Assembly (NCBI GenBank): GCA_019750465.1
Contig: JAIEOP010000089.1
Coordinates: 1 to 33,321 of the forward strand
Direction of reading: 5' to 3'
Origin: Acetobacteraceae bacterium
GTDB taxonomy: Bacteria; Pseudomonadota; Alphaproteobacteria; Acetobacterales; Acetobacteraceae
DNA: 33,321 nucleotides
In this document: one piece after another, positions 16,625 through 24,001 of the stretch
Layout of the letters: the number at the start of each line of letters is the position of its first letter
Position numbering within the stretch: the stretch's first letter is position 1
Program-made: the position numbers and the translations under genes
Notes under the pieces: model-generated
Database searches by the model: none
Seen by the model: the letters and a program-made list of their open reading frames with translations, nothing else
Told to the model about the DNA's origin: nothing

Positions 16625-17878
16625 TCACGCCGCCAGCTTCACCGGCAGGTGCGTGATGCCGTGCACGAAGGGGGACATCACCCGCTGCGGCGGGCCCAGC
16701 ACCTCGATCTTCAGGTCGCGCTTCAGGATCTCCTCCCACAGGATCTTCAGCTGCATCTCCGCCAGGCGGTTGCCGACGCAGCGGTGGATGCCGAAGCCGA
16801 AGGAGAGGTGCTGGCGCGGCCGGGCGCGGTCGATGATGAAGCGCTCCGGCTCCTCGATGGCCTCCTCGTCGCGGTTGCCCGACAGGTACCACATGATCAC
16901 CTTGTCGCCTTCGCGGATCTTCTGGCCGTTCAGCTCGAAGTCGGCCACCGCGGTGCGGCGCATGTGCGACAGCGGCGTCTGGTAGCGGATGATCTCCGGC
17001 ACCGCGCTGTCCACCAGGGCGGGGTTCGCCTTCAGCTTGGCGTATTCCCCCGGGTTCTGGCTGAAGAACCAGACGCCGCCGGAGATCGAATTGCGCGTGG
17101 TGTCGTTGCCGCCGACGATCAGCAGCACCAGATTGCCCATGAACTCGCGCGGCGGCATGTTCCGCGTCGCCGGCGCGTGCGCCATCATGGAGATCAGGTC
17201 GGGCGCCGGCTCGGCGTTCACGCGCTGGTTCCACAGGTTGATGAAATAGGCCGCCATCTCGCGGAACTTCGCCTCGCGCTGCTCCTCGTTCTCGATGAGG
17301 CCGCCGGGCATCGGCAGCGCCGTCGCGCAGTCCGACCAGTGCGACAGCAGGCGGCGGTCCTCCTGCGGGAAGTCGAACAGGGTGGCCAGCATCTGCACGG
17401 TCAGCTCGATGGAGACCTTGTCCACCCAGTTGAATTCCTCGCCCCGCGGCAGGCCATCCAGGATCGTGCAGACGCGTTCGCGGATGATGCCTTCCATCTT
17501 CGCGAGGTTGCCCGGCGCCACGATCGGCTGCACCGCCTGGCGCTGGATGTCGTGCTTCGGCGGGTCCATGGCGATGAACATCGGCAGCTCGAGCTCCTTC
17601 GCCCGGTCGCGGATGGTGATGCCGCCGAACTGCGAGGAGGAGGAGAACGCCTTGTGGTTCACCTCCACCGTCATGATGTCCTTGTACTTCGTCACCGACC
17701 AGAACGGCCCGTACTCGCTCTCGGCCGTGTAGTGCACGGGGGCGTCGCGGCGCAGGCGCCGGAAATAGGGATGGACGGTGTCGTCGCGGAACAGCTCGGG
17801 CCGGCTCGGGTCGATCTTGTCGAGCGGCAGGCTGAAGGCGAGCGCCTCGTGGTCCTCGAGGTTGACGGGTGCGTTCAT
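16625..17878 (-). CDS. Cytochrome P450, CYP153-like terminal hydroxylase
   Basis: A 417-residue soluble P450. The I-helix oxygen-binding motif is GGNDTTRNS (~256), ExxR is EIIR (~295-298) and the haem loop is FGFGIHRCVGNRLAEMQL with Cys ~367. The NDTTRNS helix, the HLSFGFGIHRC loop and the N-terminal text PVHYTAESEYGPFWSVTKYKD strongly resemble CYP153, whose members hydroxylate the end carbon of medium-chain alkanes, fatty acids or terpenes. It is last in a reductase-ferredoxin-P450 set, the three-part electron chain CYP153 needs. The assignment to CYP153 is by eye; CYP124/125-like steroid or branched-lipid hydroxylases are the closest alternatives. ATG 17878 follows a GGGAGC ribosome site. 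Confidence 0.9.
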   Translation of the reverse strand: MNAPVNLEDHEALAFSLPLDKIDPSRPELFRDDTVHPYFRRLRRDAPVHYTAESEYGPFWSVTKYKDIMTVEVNHKAFSSSSQFGGITIRDRAKELELPMFIAMDPPKHDIQRQAVQPIVAPGNLAKMEGIIRERVCTILDGLPRGEEFNWVDKVSIELTVQMLATLFDFPQEDRRLLSHWSDCATALPMPGGLIENEEQREAKFREMAAYFINLWNQRVNAEPAPDLISMMAHAPATRNMPPREFMGNLVLLIVGGNDTTRNSISGGVWFFSQNPGEYAKLKANPALVDSAVPEIIRYQTPLSHMRRTAVADFELNGQKIREGDKVIMWYLSGNRDEEAIEEPERFIIDRARPRQHLSFGFGIHRCVGNRLAEMQLKILWEEILKRDLKIEVLGPPQRVMSPFVHGITHLPVKLAA

Positions 17879-17991
17879 GGCGGTTCGTGCTCCCAGCGGG
17901 CCGGGGCGACCCGGCGGCGGTTCTGGGGGCGGAGACTACAGCCTCCGCCCGGTCGGATGCGAGCAAAACGGCTCCAGGCGGCGTCGTTGCG

Positions 17992-18312
17992 TCAGTGCTG
18001 CGCTTCCGGCATGCGCACCACCAGCCCGTCCAGCGCCGCGGTCATCTCGATCTGGCAGGAGAGGCGGGAGTTGTCCTGCTTCGTCGCGGCGAAGCTGAGC
18101 ATCGAGGCCTCCTGCTCGGACGGCGTGCCGGTCCTGGCCTCCCAGGCCGGATCGACGAAGACGTGGCAGGTGGCGCAGGCGCATTCGCCGCCGCAATCGG
18201 CATCGATGCCGGGGACGTTGTTGTCCACCGCGCCGCGCATGACGGAGAGGCCCACGGGCACCTCCACCGCATGCTCGGTGCCGTTGTGCTCGATGTAGGT
18301 GACCTTGGGCAT
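17992..18312 (-). CDS. 2Fe-2S ferredoxin (putidaredoxin/adrenodoxin type)
   Basis: A 106-residue electron carrier. The cluster ligands fit C-x5-C-x2-C plus a distant Cys: Cys 40, 46, 49 and 86, with an extra Cys 44 inside the loop ([14 protein letters not shown]). The ending [20 protein letters not shown] is typical of P450-linked ferredoxins. A strong AGGAAGGA ribosome site at 18318-18325 supports the ATG at 18312. It lies between the reductase (24 bases upstream) and the P450 (113 bases downstream) and should pass electrons from one to the other. Confidence 0.95.
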   Translation of the reverse strand: MPKVTYIEHNGTEHAVEVPVGLSVMRGAVDNNVPGIDADCGGECACATCHVFVDPAWEARTGTPSEQEASMLSFAATKQDNSRLSCQIEMTAALDGLVVRMPEAQH

Positions 18313-18336
18313 GGGTATCCTTCCTGGCGAATAGGG

Positions 18337-19560
18337 TCAGGCCGTGGCGAGGGCGGCAAGCGGGGTGGCGGGATCGGCGAGGCGCGCGGCCGGCACCGGC
18401 CGGCCGAGGGCGATCAGGCGCTTGCCGGCCATGAATTCCGGCGCGGCGTTCACCGCCTCGACGGCCTGCACCGCGCCGGCGGCGTCCAGGTGGAAGACGG
18501 CGAGCCGATCCCCGGCCGCCGGGTCGCCGCGGACGACCCCCTGCGCCGCGCCTTGCGCAAGCCCCGCGACCTGGATGCGCAATTCGTACTGGTCCGACCA
18601 GAACCAGCAGACCTCCGGCGCCGGCACGGGGCGGCCGCACAGGTCGGCGGCGGCCTGCTTGGCCTGTTCCGTGGCGCTCGGCACGCTTTCCAGCCGCCCC
18701 ATCGCGCCGCCCGGCAGCGGGCGGATGGTGCAGTCGCCGATCGCATGGATGGCCGGGTCGGCGGTGCGCGCGCTGCCGTCCACGCGGATGCCGCCGCCCG
18801 GCTCGGCCAGGCCGGCGGCCCGGGCGAGGGCGTCCTCCGCCACCGCCCCGACGCCCAGCAGCACCAGGTCGGCCGGGATGCGCGTGCCGTCCGCCAGCCG
18901 CACCGCGTCGGGCTCGATGGCCTCGATGCCTACCCTCAGGCGGAGATCGACGCCGCGCCGCCGGTGCGCCGCGTCCACGAAGGCCGAGAGGGCGGGGCTG
19001 GCGACGCGGGCCAGCACCCGGTCCTGCGCCTCCAGCACCGTCGCCGCGGCACCCAATGCCCGGGCGGAGGCCGCGACCTCCAGCCCGATCCAGCCGGCGC
19101 CGATCACCACGACGCGGCGCCCCGGCCCGATGCCCGCCTTCAGCCGGTCCGCATCCGCGGCATTGCGCAGGGTGTGCACAAGCGGCAGGTCGGCGCCCGG
19201 CAGCGGAATGCGGCGCGCCCGCGCCCCGGTGGCCAGGATGAGGTGGTCGTAGGCAAGCGCCTCGCCGCCGGCCAGGCGCAGGGTTTTCGCGCCGCGGTCG
19301 ATCGCCTCCGCCGGCGTGCCGAGGTGCAGCGTGACGTGCTGCTTGCCGTAGAACTCCGCCGGGCGCAGCGCCAGGCTCTCGGCCGTCGCCTCGCCCTTCA
19401 GCCAGGCCTTGGAGAGCGGCGGCCGGTGATAAGGCAGCACCGGCTCCTCGCCGAGCAGGATGATCTCGCCGGGCCAGCCGTACTGGCGCAGGAAGGCCGC
19501 GGCATTGCTGCCGGCATGGCCCGCCCCGATGATCACCACCCGCGCCGTTGCAGGCTCCAC
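18337..19560 (-). CDS. NAD(P)H-dependent ferredoxin reductase (FAD), P450 redox partner
   Basis: A ~407-residue flavoprotein of the putidaredoxin-reductase type. It has the FAD-binding GAGHAG motif near residue 12, LPYHRPPLSKAWL, the LATGAR motif, a second GAGWIGLEVAASA motif for NAD(P)H, and IHAIGDC near the C-terminal FAD site. It moves electrons from NAD(P)H to the 2Fe-2S ferredoxin downstream. The start is probably GTG at 19560 (or 19575), since the longer frame to 19677 lies over the end of the ABC ATPase gene and has no homology. It follows that ATPase gene by about 50 bases on the same strand and may share its transcript. Confidence 0.9.
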   Translation of the reverse strand: MEPATARVVIIGAGHAGSNAAAFLRQYGWPGEIILLGEEPVLPYHRPPLSKAWLKGEATAESLALRPAEFYGKQHVTLHLGTPAEAIDRGAKTLRLAGGEALAYDHLILATGARARRIPLPGADLPLVHTLRNAADADRLKAGIGPGRRVVVIGAGWIGLEVAASARALGAAATVLEAQDRVLARVASPALSAFVDAAHRRRGVDLRLRVGIEAIEPDAVRLADGTRIPADLVLLGVGAVAEDALARAAGLAEPGGGIRVDGSARTADPAIHAIGDCTIRPLPGGAMGRLESVPSATEQAKQAAADLCGRPVPAPEVCWFWSDQYELRIQVAGLAQGAAQGVVRGDPAAGDRLAVFHLDAAGAVQAVEAVNAAPEFMAGKRLIALGRPVPAARLADPATPLAALATA

Positions 19561-19612
19561 CCGCCCTGTCCCCACCCGTTGCAGGCATGTAGGCCGGGGG
19601 GCAGGGGCGGCG

Positions 19613-20551
19613 TCAAGCGGCGCGGGGCGGCCCGCCGCCGAAGGCCAGCAGGTCGTCCAGCGCCACCGAGCCGCCATCCGTCACCGGCAACGCCCGCACG
19701 CCGGCAGCCAGCATGGCGGCGAGCGCATCGCGCAGGTTCGTCCCCGGCGGCAGCGGCGTGCCGGAGGCCGCCTCCGGCCGGCGCGGCGCATCGGCCAGGG
19801 TGAACAGGCCGAGCCGCGTCAGCGCGCGGTCGGCGCCGAGGAATTCGGCGACGAAAGGGTCCCCCGGGTCGGCCAGGATCTCGGCCGCGGGCGCGTGCCG
19901 CAGCAGCCGCCCGGCGCGCAGCACGGCGACGGCATCGCCGAGGCGCACCGCCTCCTCCACGTCGTGCGTGACGATCAGCACGGTCTTGCGCAGGCTGCGC
20001 AGCAGGTGCAGCACCTCGTCCTGCAGCCGGGCGCGCACCACCGGATCGACGGCGCCGAAGGGCTCGTCCATCAGCAGCACGGGCGGGTCGCCGGCAAGCG
20101 CCCGGGCCACGCCGACGCGCTGGCGCTCCCCGCCCGAGAGCTGGTGGGGCCAGCGGTCCCGGAAGCGCCCCGGATCGAGGCCGACCAGGGACAGCACCGC
20201 CTCCACCCGGGCGGCGATGCGCGCGGCGTCCCAGCCCAGCAGGCGCGGCACGGTGGCGACGTTCTCCGCCACGGTGCGGTGCGGAAACAGCCCACCCTCC
20301 TGGATGACGTAGCCGATCCCCCGCCGCAGCGTGACGGCATCCATGCGCAGCGCGTCCTGCCCGCCGATCAGGATCTCGCCCGATGTCGGCTCCACCAGGC
20401 GGTTGACCATGCGCAACGTGGTGGTCTTGCCGCAGCCGGAGGGGCCGATCAGGGCGCAGCTCGTGCCCTCCGGCACGGTCAGCGTCAGGTCCGCGACGGC
20501 TGGCTGGGCGGCGCCGGGATAGGTCTTGGTCAGGCCGCGCAGGGTGATCAT
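19613..20551 (-). CDS. Osmoprotectant/quaternary-amine ABC transporter ATPase
   Basis: A 312-residue ABC ATPase of the OpuCA/OsmV type, powering uptake of compounds such as glycine betaine or choline. Walker A is GPSGCGKTTT, the Q-loop VIQEGGLFPH, the signature LSGGERQRVGVARAL, Walker B VLLMDEPFGAVD and the switch VTHD. After the core there is a short regulatory tail with a CBS-like piece (LRDALAAMLAAGVRALPV). ATG 20551 overlaps the permease stop as ATGA. The last of four transporter genes in transcription order. Confidence 0.92.
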   Translation of the reverse strand: MITLRGLTKTYPGAAQPAVADLTLTVPEGTSCALIGPSGCGKTTTLRMVNRLVEPTSGEILIGGQDALRMDAVTLRRGIGYVIQEGGLFPHRTVAENVATVPRLLGWDAARIAARVEAVLSLVGLDPGRFRDRWPHQLSGGERQRVGVARALAGDPPVLLMDEPFGAVDPVVRARLQDEVLHLLRSLRKTVLIVTHDVEEAVRLGDAVAVLRAGRLLRHAPAAEILADPGDPFVAEFLGADRALTRLGLFTLADAPRRPEAASGTPLPPGTNLRDALAAMLAAGVRALPVTDGGSVALDDLLAFGGGPPRAA

Positions 20552-21198
20552 GCGACGGCATCCCGGTAGCGCGCGGCGCGGCGTTCCAGCAGGCCGAAGC
20601 CGGCCTCGGCCAGCAGTGCCAGCGCGGCGATGGCGACGGCGCCGACCAGCATGCGCCCGGTGTCGAGCAGCGCCAGGCCCTGGGTGACCAGGTCGCCCAG
20701 CCCCCCGCCGCCGATGAAGGTCGCGAGCGCCGCCGCCGAGACCACCTGCACCGCGGCGATGCGCAGCCCGGCGAAGACCAGCGGCGCCGCCAGCGGCAGC
20801 TCGACGCCGATGGCCCGCTGCACCGGCGTGAGGCCGAGGCCGCGCGCCGCGTCCAGCGCCGCCGGGTCGGCGGTGTTCAGCCCGATGACCGTGTTCACCA
20901 GCACCGGCGGGATGGCGGTGATCGCCAGCGCGACGACGGAGGGCGTGAACCCGACGCCGAGCAGCGGCAGCAGCGCCGCCAGCACGGCAAGGCTCGGCAG
21001 GGTGCGCAGCAGGCCGGCAAGGGCGATGGTGGCCTCGGAAAGCCGCGGCCGGCGCGCCACCGCGACGCCGGCCGGCAGGGCGATCGCGATGCCGATCAGC
21101 AGGCCGGTCAGCGACAGCAGCAGGTGGTCCAGCACCGCGGTGCCGAAGGTGCCGGGGTTGGCGGCCAGCCAGGCCATGGCGCCGCCGAGGGTGCTCAT
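20548..21198 (-). CDS. Osmoprotectant ABC transporter permease 2
   Basis: A 216-residue inner-membrane permease with about six membrane segments and the binding-protein-dependent transport loop ARGLGLTPVQRAIGVELPLAAPLVFAGLRI, followed by FIGGGGLGDLVTQGL, both typical of OpuCB/OpuCD-like subunits. ATG 21198 overlaps the stop of the first permease gene (ATGA). The two permeases are homologous and should pair to form the channel. Confidence 0.92.
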   Translation of the reverse strand: MSTLGGAMAWLAANPGTFGTAVLDHLLLSLTGLLIGIAIALPAGVAVARRPRLSEATIALAGLLRTLPSLAVLAALLPLLGVGFTPSVVALAITAIPPVLVNTVIGLNTADPAALDAARGLGLTPVQRAIGVELPLAAPLVFAGLRIAAVQVVSAAALATFIGGGGLGDLVTQGLALLDTGRMLVGAVAIAALALLAEAGFGLLERRAARYRDAVA

Positions 21199-21824
21199 GG
21201 CGGCACCGCCCGCGACGCCGGCAGGCGCCGCTGCACCAGCGCCAGCCCCTGGTCCAGCACCAGCGCGAGCGCCGCGACCAGCCCGGCACCGACCAGGATC
21301 TTCTCCGTGTGCCCCTGGTCGAGGCCGGTGAGGATCAGCACGCCGAGCCCGCCCGCGCCGATCAGCGCGCCGACCGTCGCCGCCGAGACAAGGGTGACGC
21401 CGGCGATGCGCAGCCCGCCCAGCAGCGCCGGCATGGCCAGGGGCAGCTCCACCCGCCACAGGCGCTGGCGCGGCGTCAGCCCCATGCCGGTGGCGGCATC
21501 CAGCACGGCGGGCGGCACGGAGGCGAGGCCCGCGACCAGGGCGCGCAGCAGGATCGGCAGCGCGTAGGTGACGAGGGCGACCAGGGCCGGCCAGAATCCG
21601 AGGCCCAGGATGGGGACGAGCAGCGCAAACAGCGCCAAGGTCGGCAGGCTGTAGAGGATCGAGGCGCCGCCGAGCACCGCCGCGCGCAGCCGCGCCGCGC
21701 GCGCTACCGCAAGACCCAGCGGCAGCCCGATGATCAGCGCGACGGCGATGGCGGCGAGCACCAGCTCGACATGCACCAGCGTCGCCGCCGCCACGGTATC
21801 GAGGTTGCGCGCCGTCCAGCGCAC
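21195..21824 (-). CDS. Osmoprotectant ABC transporter permease 1
   Basis: A 209-residue permease with the same build as its neighbour: LIIGLPLGLAVARAARL, LYSLPTLALFALLVPILGLG, then the coupling loop ATGMGLTPRQRLWRVELPLAMPALLGGLRI and GAGGLGVLILTGLDQG. The start is GTG 21824. Its only purine-rich leader is GGGGGAGGGGG from a dispersed hairpin repeat lying directly upstream, so the repeat appears to provide the ribosome site. Confidence 0.9.
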   Translation of the reverse strand: MRWTARNLDTVAAATLVHVELVLAAIAVALIIGLPLGLAVARAARLRAAVLGGASILYSLPTLALFALLVPILGLGFWPALVALVTYALPILLRALVAGLASVPPAVLDAATGMGLTPRQRLWRVELPLAMPALLGGLRIAGVTLVSAATVGALIGAGGLGVLILTGLDQGHTEKILVGAGLVAALALVLDQGLALVQRRLPASRAVPP

Positions 21825-21828
21825 TACC

Positions 21829-21866
21829 CCCTCCCCCGCTCGCGGGGGAGGGTCGGGGTGGGGGTG
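21829..21866. repeat. Dispersed hairpin repeat, copy 2
   Basis: An 11-bp perfect stem, CCCTCCCCCGC (21829-21839) and GCGGGGGAGGG (21842-21852), followed by GGGGTGGGGGTGG, matches copy 1 at 12059-12100. It sits between the binding-protein gene and permease 1, 5 bases from the permease start codon. Confidence 0.8.
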
Positions 21867-21874
21867 GCGTCCAC

Positions 21875-21902
21875 TCTCAAGAAGCGGGTCTCAAGAAGCG
21901 GG
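21875..21902. repeat. 14-bp direct duplication at a gene end
   Basis: TCTCAAGAAGCGGG occurs twice in a row (21875-21888 and 21889-21902). The stop codon of the binding-protein gene falls in the first copy, so the duplication rewrote its last residues. Confidence 0.75.
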
Positions 21903-22746
21903 CCGCGACCTCGCGCGGCTCGTCGCCATCCTGGTCGACCTGGCGGTTGAGCCTCTGCATCACCGCATTATCGAGCCGGCGGTTCAGCGGGTCCAGCACC
22001 TCGACAAGGCGCGGGACGGTATCGAGAACCTGGCGCCGCACCACGGCGCAGAGCTGGTAGGGCGGCCAGAACGCCCTGTCGTCGGCCAGCGATACGAAGC
22101 CGCCGGCGGCGATCTGCCAGTCCGTCGCATAGCCATTCACCACATCGGCCTGGCCATGGCGCAGCGCGGCGTAGCGCAGGCCGAGCGCGCTGAACTGGCG
22201 CAGGCGGCGGAATTCCATGCCGTAGACGCGCTTCAGGCCGGGCAGGCCGTCGGCGCGGTCGGCGAACTCGCTGCCGGCGGACAGCGTGAGCCGCGGCGCG
22301 ACGCGGGCGAGGTCGGACAGTGTCGAAAGCCTGTGGCGCTGCGCGGTGGCGGGCAGCACCAGCAGGACATTGCCGTTGTCGATGCCGCTGGGCGCCACCC
22401 AGTCGAGGTTGAAGCGCGCGCGGTAGCCCTCCCGCACGCGGGCCAGCACCTGCTCCGCCGTGCCGGCGGTATCCTCCCGCAGCACCACGCCGAGGCCGGT
22501 GCCGGTGTATTCGGGGTAGAGGTCGATCTGGCCGGTGGTGAGCGCCCCCTGCGCGATGAGCGTGCCGCCGAGGTTCAGGCGGCGTTCGACGCGCGCGACG
22601 CCGGCGGCTTCGAGGGCCTGCGCCCAGAGCTCGCCGAGGACGAGCTGCTCGGTGAAGTTCTTGGAGCCGATGCGCAGCAGCGGTGCCTGGGCGCGCGCTG
22701 GCCGTGGGACAAGGGGCAGCGCGAGCGCGGCGCGGCGGGGGATCAC
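21877..22746 (-). CDS. Osmoprotectant ABC transporter substrate-binding protein (OpuAC family)
   Basis: A 289-residue periplasmic binding protein. A short signal peptide (RRAALALPLVPRPARA) is followed by LRIGSKNFTEQLVLGELWAQ, the classic start of glycine-betaine/choline-binding proteins, then YPEYTGTGLGVVL, NVLLVLPATAQR, ADVVNGYATDWQI and a C-terminal AVMQRLNRQVD. It captures a quaternary-amine-type solute for the two permeases. The start is GTG 22746, overlapping the VapC stop as GTGA, so translation is coupled to the toxin gene. Confidence 0.9.
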   Translation of the reverse strand: MIPRRAALALPLVPRPARAQAPLLRIGSKNFTEQLVLGELWAQALEAAGVARVERRLNLGGTLIAQGALTTGQIDLYPEYTGTGLGVVLREDTAGTAEQVLARVREGYRARFNLDWVAPSGIDNGNVLLVLPATAQRHRLSTLSDLARVAPRLTLSAGSEFADRADGLPGLKRVYGMEFRRLRQFSALGLRYAALRHGQADVVNGYATDWQIAAGGFVSLADDRAFWPPYQLCAVVRRQVLDTVPRLVEVLDPLNRRLDNAVMQRLNRQVDQDGDEPREVAARFLRPAS

Positions 22747-23183
22747 GCCGGCGGGTTCCAGGGGTTGACGACGGGGATGCCGACCTGGTGGAAGTCCGCG
22801 ACATTCCGCGTCACGACGCCGAGGCCGTGGGTTGCGGCCGTTGCGGCAATGAACAGGTCGGGCTGCGCGTAGGTACGCCGGCGCGCCTTGCCATCATCCA
22901 CCATGGCACGCCAGGCGAACACGACGGCCTCGTCGATGTCGAGGACGCGGCCGCGGAACCAATGTCGCAGCGTGCGGTCGAGCCATTCCTGCAACTCGTG
23001 GCGGAACGCGTCGTCCTCCGCAAGGGCTTCGATGCCGGCGCGGATCTCGGCGAAGGTCACGCAGCTGACGAAAAGCGGGGAGGCGCCGTGCTTCCGCGAC
23101 CATGCGAGGACGTTCGGATGGCAGCGCGGCTTGCGCAGCTCGGAGACGACGTTGGTATCGACGATCCAGCCCGCCGCCGTCAC
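22743..23183 (-). CDS. vapC: VapC-type PIN domain toxin
   Basis: A 146-residue PIN-domain ribonuclease. The acidic active-site residues are in place: Asp in IVDTNVVSELRK (~9), Glu in FAEIRAGIE (~46), Asp in QPDLFIAATA and the final TRNVADF. Toxins of this FitB/VapC group cut RNA and are held in check by the protein made just upstream. Its start overlaps the antitoxin stop (ATGA) and its stop overlaps the transporter binding-protein start. Confidence 0.93.
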   Translation of the reverse strand: MTAAGWIVDTNVVSELRKPRCHPNVLAWSRKHGASPLFVSCVTFAEIRAGIEALAEDDAFRHELQEWLDRTLRHWFRGRVLDIDEAVVFAWRAMVDDGKARRRTYAQPDLFIAATAATHGLGVVTRNVADFHQVGIPVVNPWNPPA

Positions 23184-23458
23184 AGCTCGACGTCGCGGAT
23201 CTTCATGCGGATGCCGGGCCGGCCGAACTTCAGGCGCCGCAGCGGGGAGTTCACGAGCACGTCGCGCAGGTTGGGGCGCTTCTCCCGCGGCCCAGCCAGC
23301 TTCGCGTACTCCTCGGCGGAAAGCACGACGACGGCCTCCCTTCCGTGCACCGTCACCGCCTGCGGGCCATGCGCGCGCGCCTCCCGCACAAGCTCGCTGA
23401 AGCGGGCCTTGGCGTCCTGGAGCTTCCAGGTGCGCGGGGTGGGGGTGCCATCGGGCAT
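23180..23458 (-). CDS. Phd/YefM family antitoxin
   Basis: A 92-residue protein with the Phd/YefM pattern WKLQDAKARFSELVREARAHG, then PQAVTVHGREAVVVLSAEEYAKL, which forms the DNA-binding and dimer part. The C-terminal ~30 residues (RDVLVNSPLRRLKFGRPGIRM) should wrap the VapC partner. Such antitoxins normally repress their own operon, which here extends into the ABC transporter genes. Confidence 0.92.
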   Translation of the reverse strand: MPDGTPTPRTWKLQDAKARFSELVREARAHGPQAVTVHGREAVVVLSAEEYAKLAGPREKRPNLRDVLVNSPLRRLKFGRPGIRMKIRDVEL

Positions 23459-23588
23459 GAGGGCAGGCTAGTCCGACTGGTCAGGTGCAGCAACCTCGCC
23501 GATCCTTGCCGCTGCATGCTTTATTCCGTTGGACAATGAATGCGGTGTCGGTTCAATCTCACCAAGGTTCGAGATGACGGAGAACGAC

Positions 23589-23988
23589 ATGCGCGCACTC
23601 TACCTCACACCGCTGCTCATTCTCGCCGCCTGCGCGGGGGGGGGGGGGACAACTCACCCCGATAGCAGGCGCAACGGCGGCGCTTGACGGCGCCTACAGG
23701 GGGACGGGGCAGGGTATGACAAACATCTGCGGCTCAACCACCCCCTTCCCTGTCACGACCACGGTCAAGGACGGTGTTGCGACCGTCGCGCTGCGAAGCG
23801 GACGGAGAGTGACCGGCCGCGTGGCGGCAGATGGAACGATTTCGAGCGTAAGCTCCTCGGACAGCCAGTTCATCGGCAGCGGCGACGGCAAGATCGAGAA
23901 CGGCCGCCTCACCATCAACCTGACCACGCAAGCAGCCGGCGGCTATGGCAGCTGCAGCTGGCGGTACAGCGGCGAGCGAGCGAGCTGA
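23589..23988 (+). pseudogene. Small lipoprotein gene out of frame at a G13 tract
   Basis: ATG 23589, after a GACGGAGAA leader, begins a textbook lipoprotein signal (MRALYLTPLLILAAC) with lipobox LAAC. The next codons run into 13 G, after which this frame stops at 23685-23687. The frame one base later (QLTPIAGATAALDGAYRGTGQ, then MTNICGSTTPFPV to stop at 23986-23988) reads as a normal continuation. A 12-G tract would join both into a ~132-residue outer-membrane or periplasmic lipoprotein with Gly/Ser/Thr-rich beta-like sequence and two Cys in the mature part. Function unknown. It is divergent from the antitoxin gene. The cause may be phase variation or a read error. Confidence 0.75.
23636..23648. 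repeat. Poly-G tract (13 G)
   Basis: Thirteen consecutive G lie directly after the lipobox cysteine codon and the following Ala codon of the small lipoprotein gene. Tracts of this kind slip easily during replication and would switch the gene on (12 or 15 G) or off (13 or 14 G). Confidence 0.9.
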
Positions 23989-24001
23989 AACAGGGGCCCA
24001 C

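Noticed and set aside
16625-17878. P450 of the CYP125/CYP124 steroid or branched-lipid type
   Set aside because: The I-helix GGNDTTRNS and the haem loop FGFGIHRCVGNRLAEMQL fit CYP153 better, though only a tree can settle it.
23716-23988. Separate small gene starting at ATG 23716
   Set aside because: The frame continues upstream to the G tract as a natural lipoprotein continuation, so it is treated as part of one frameshifted gene.
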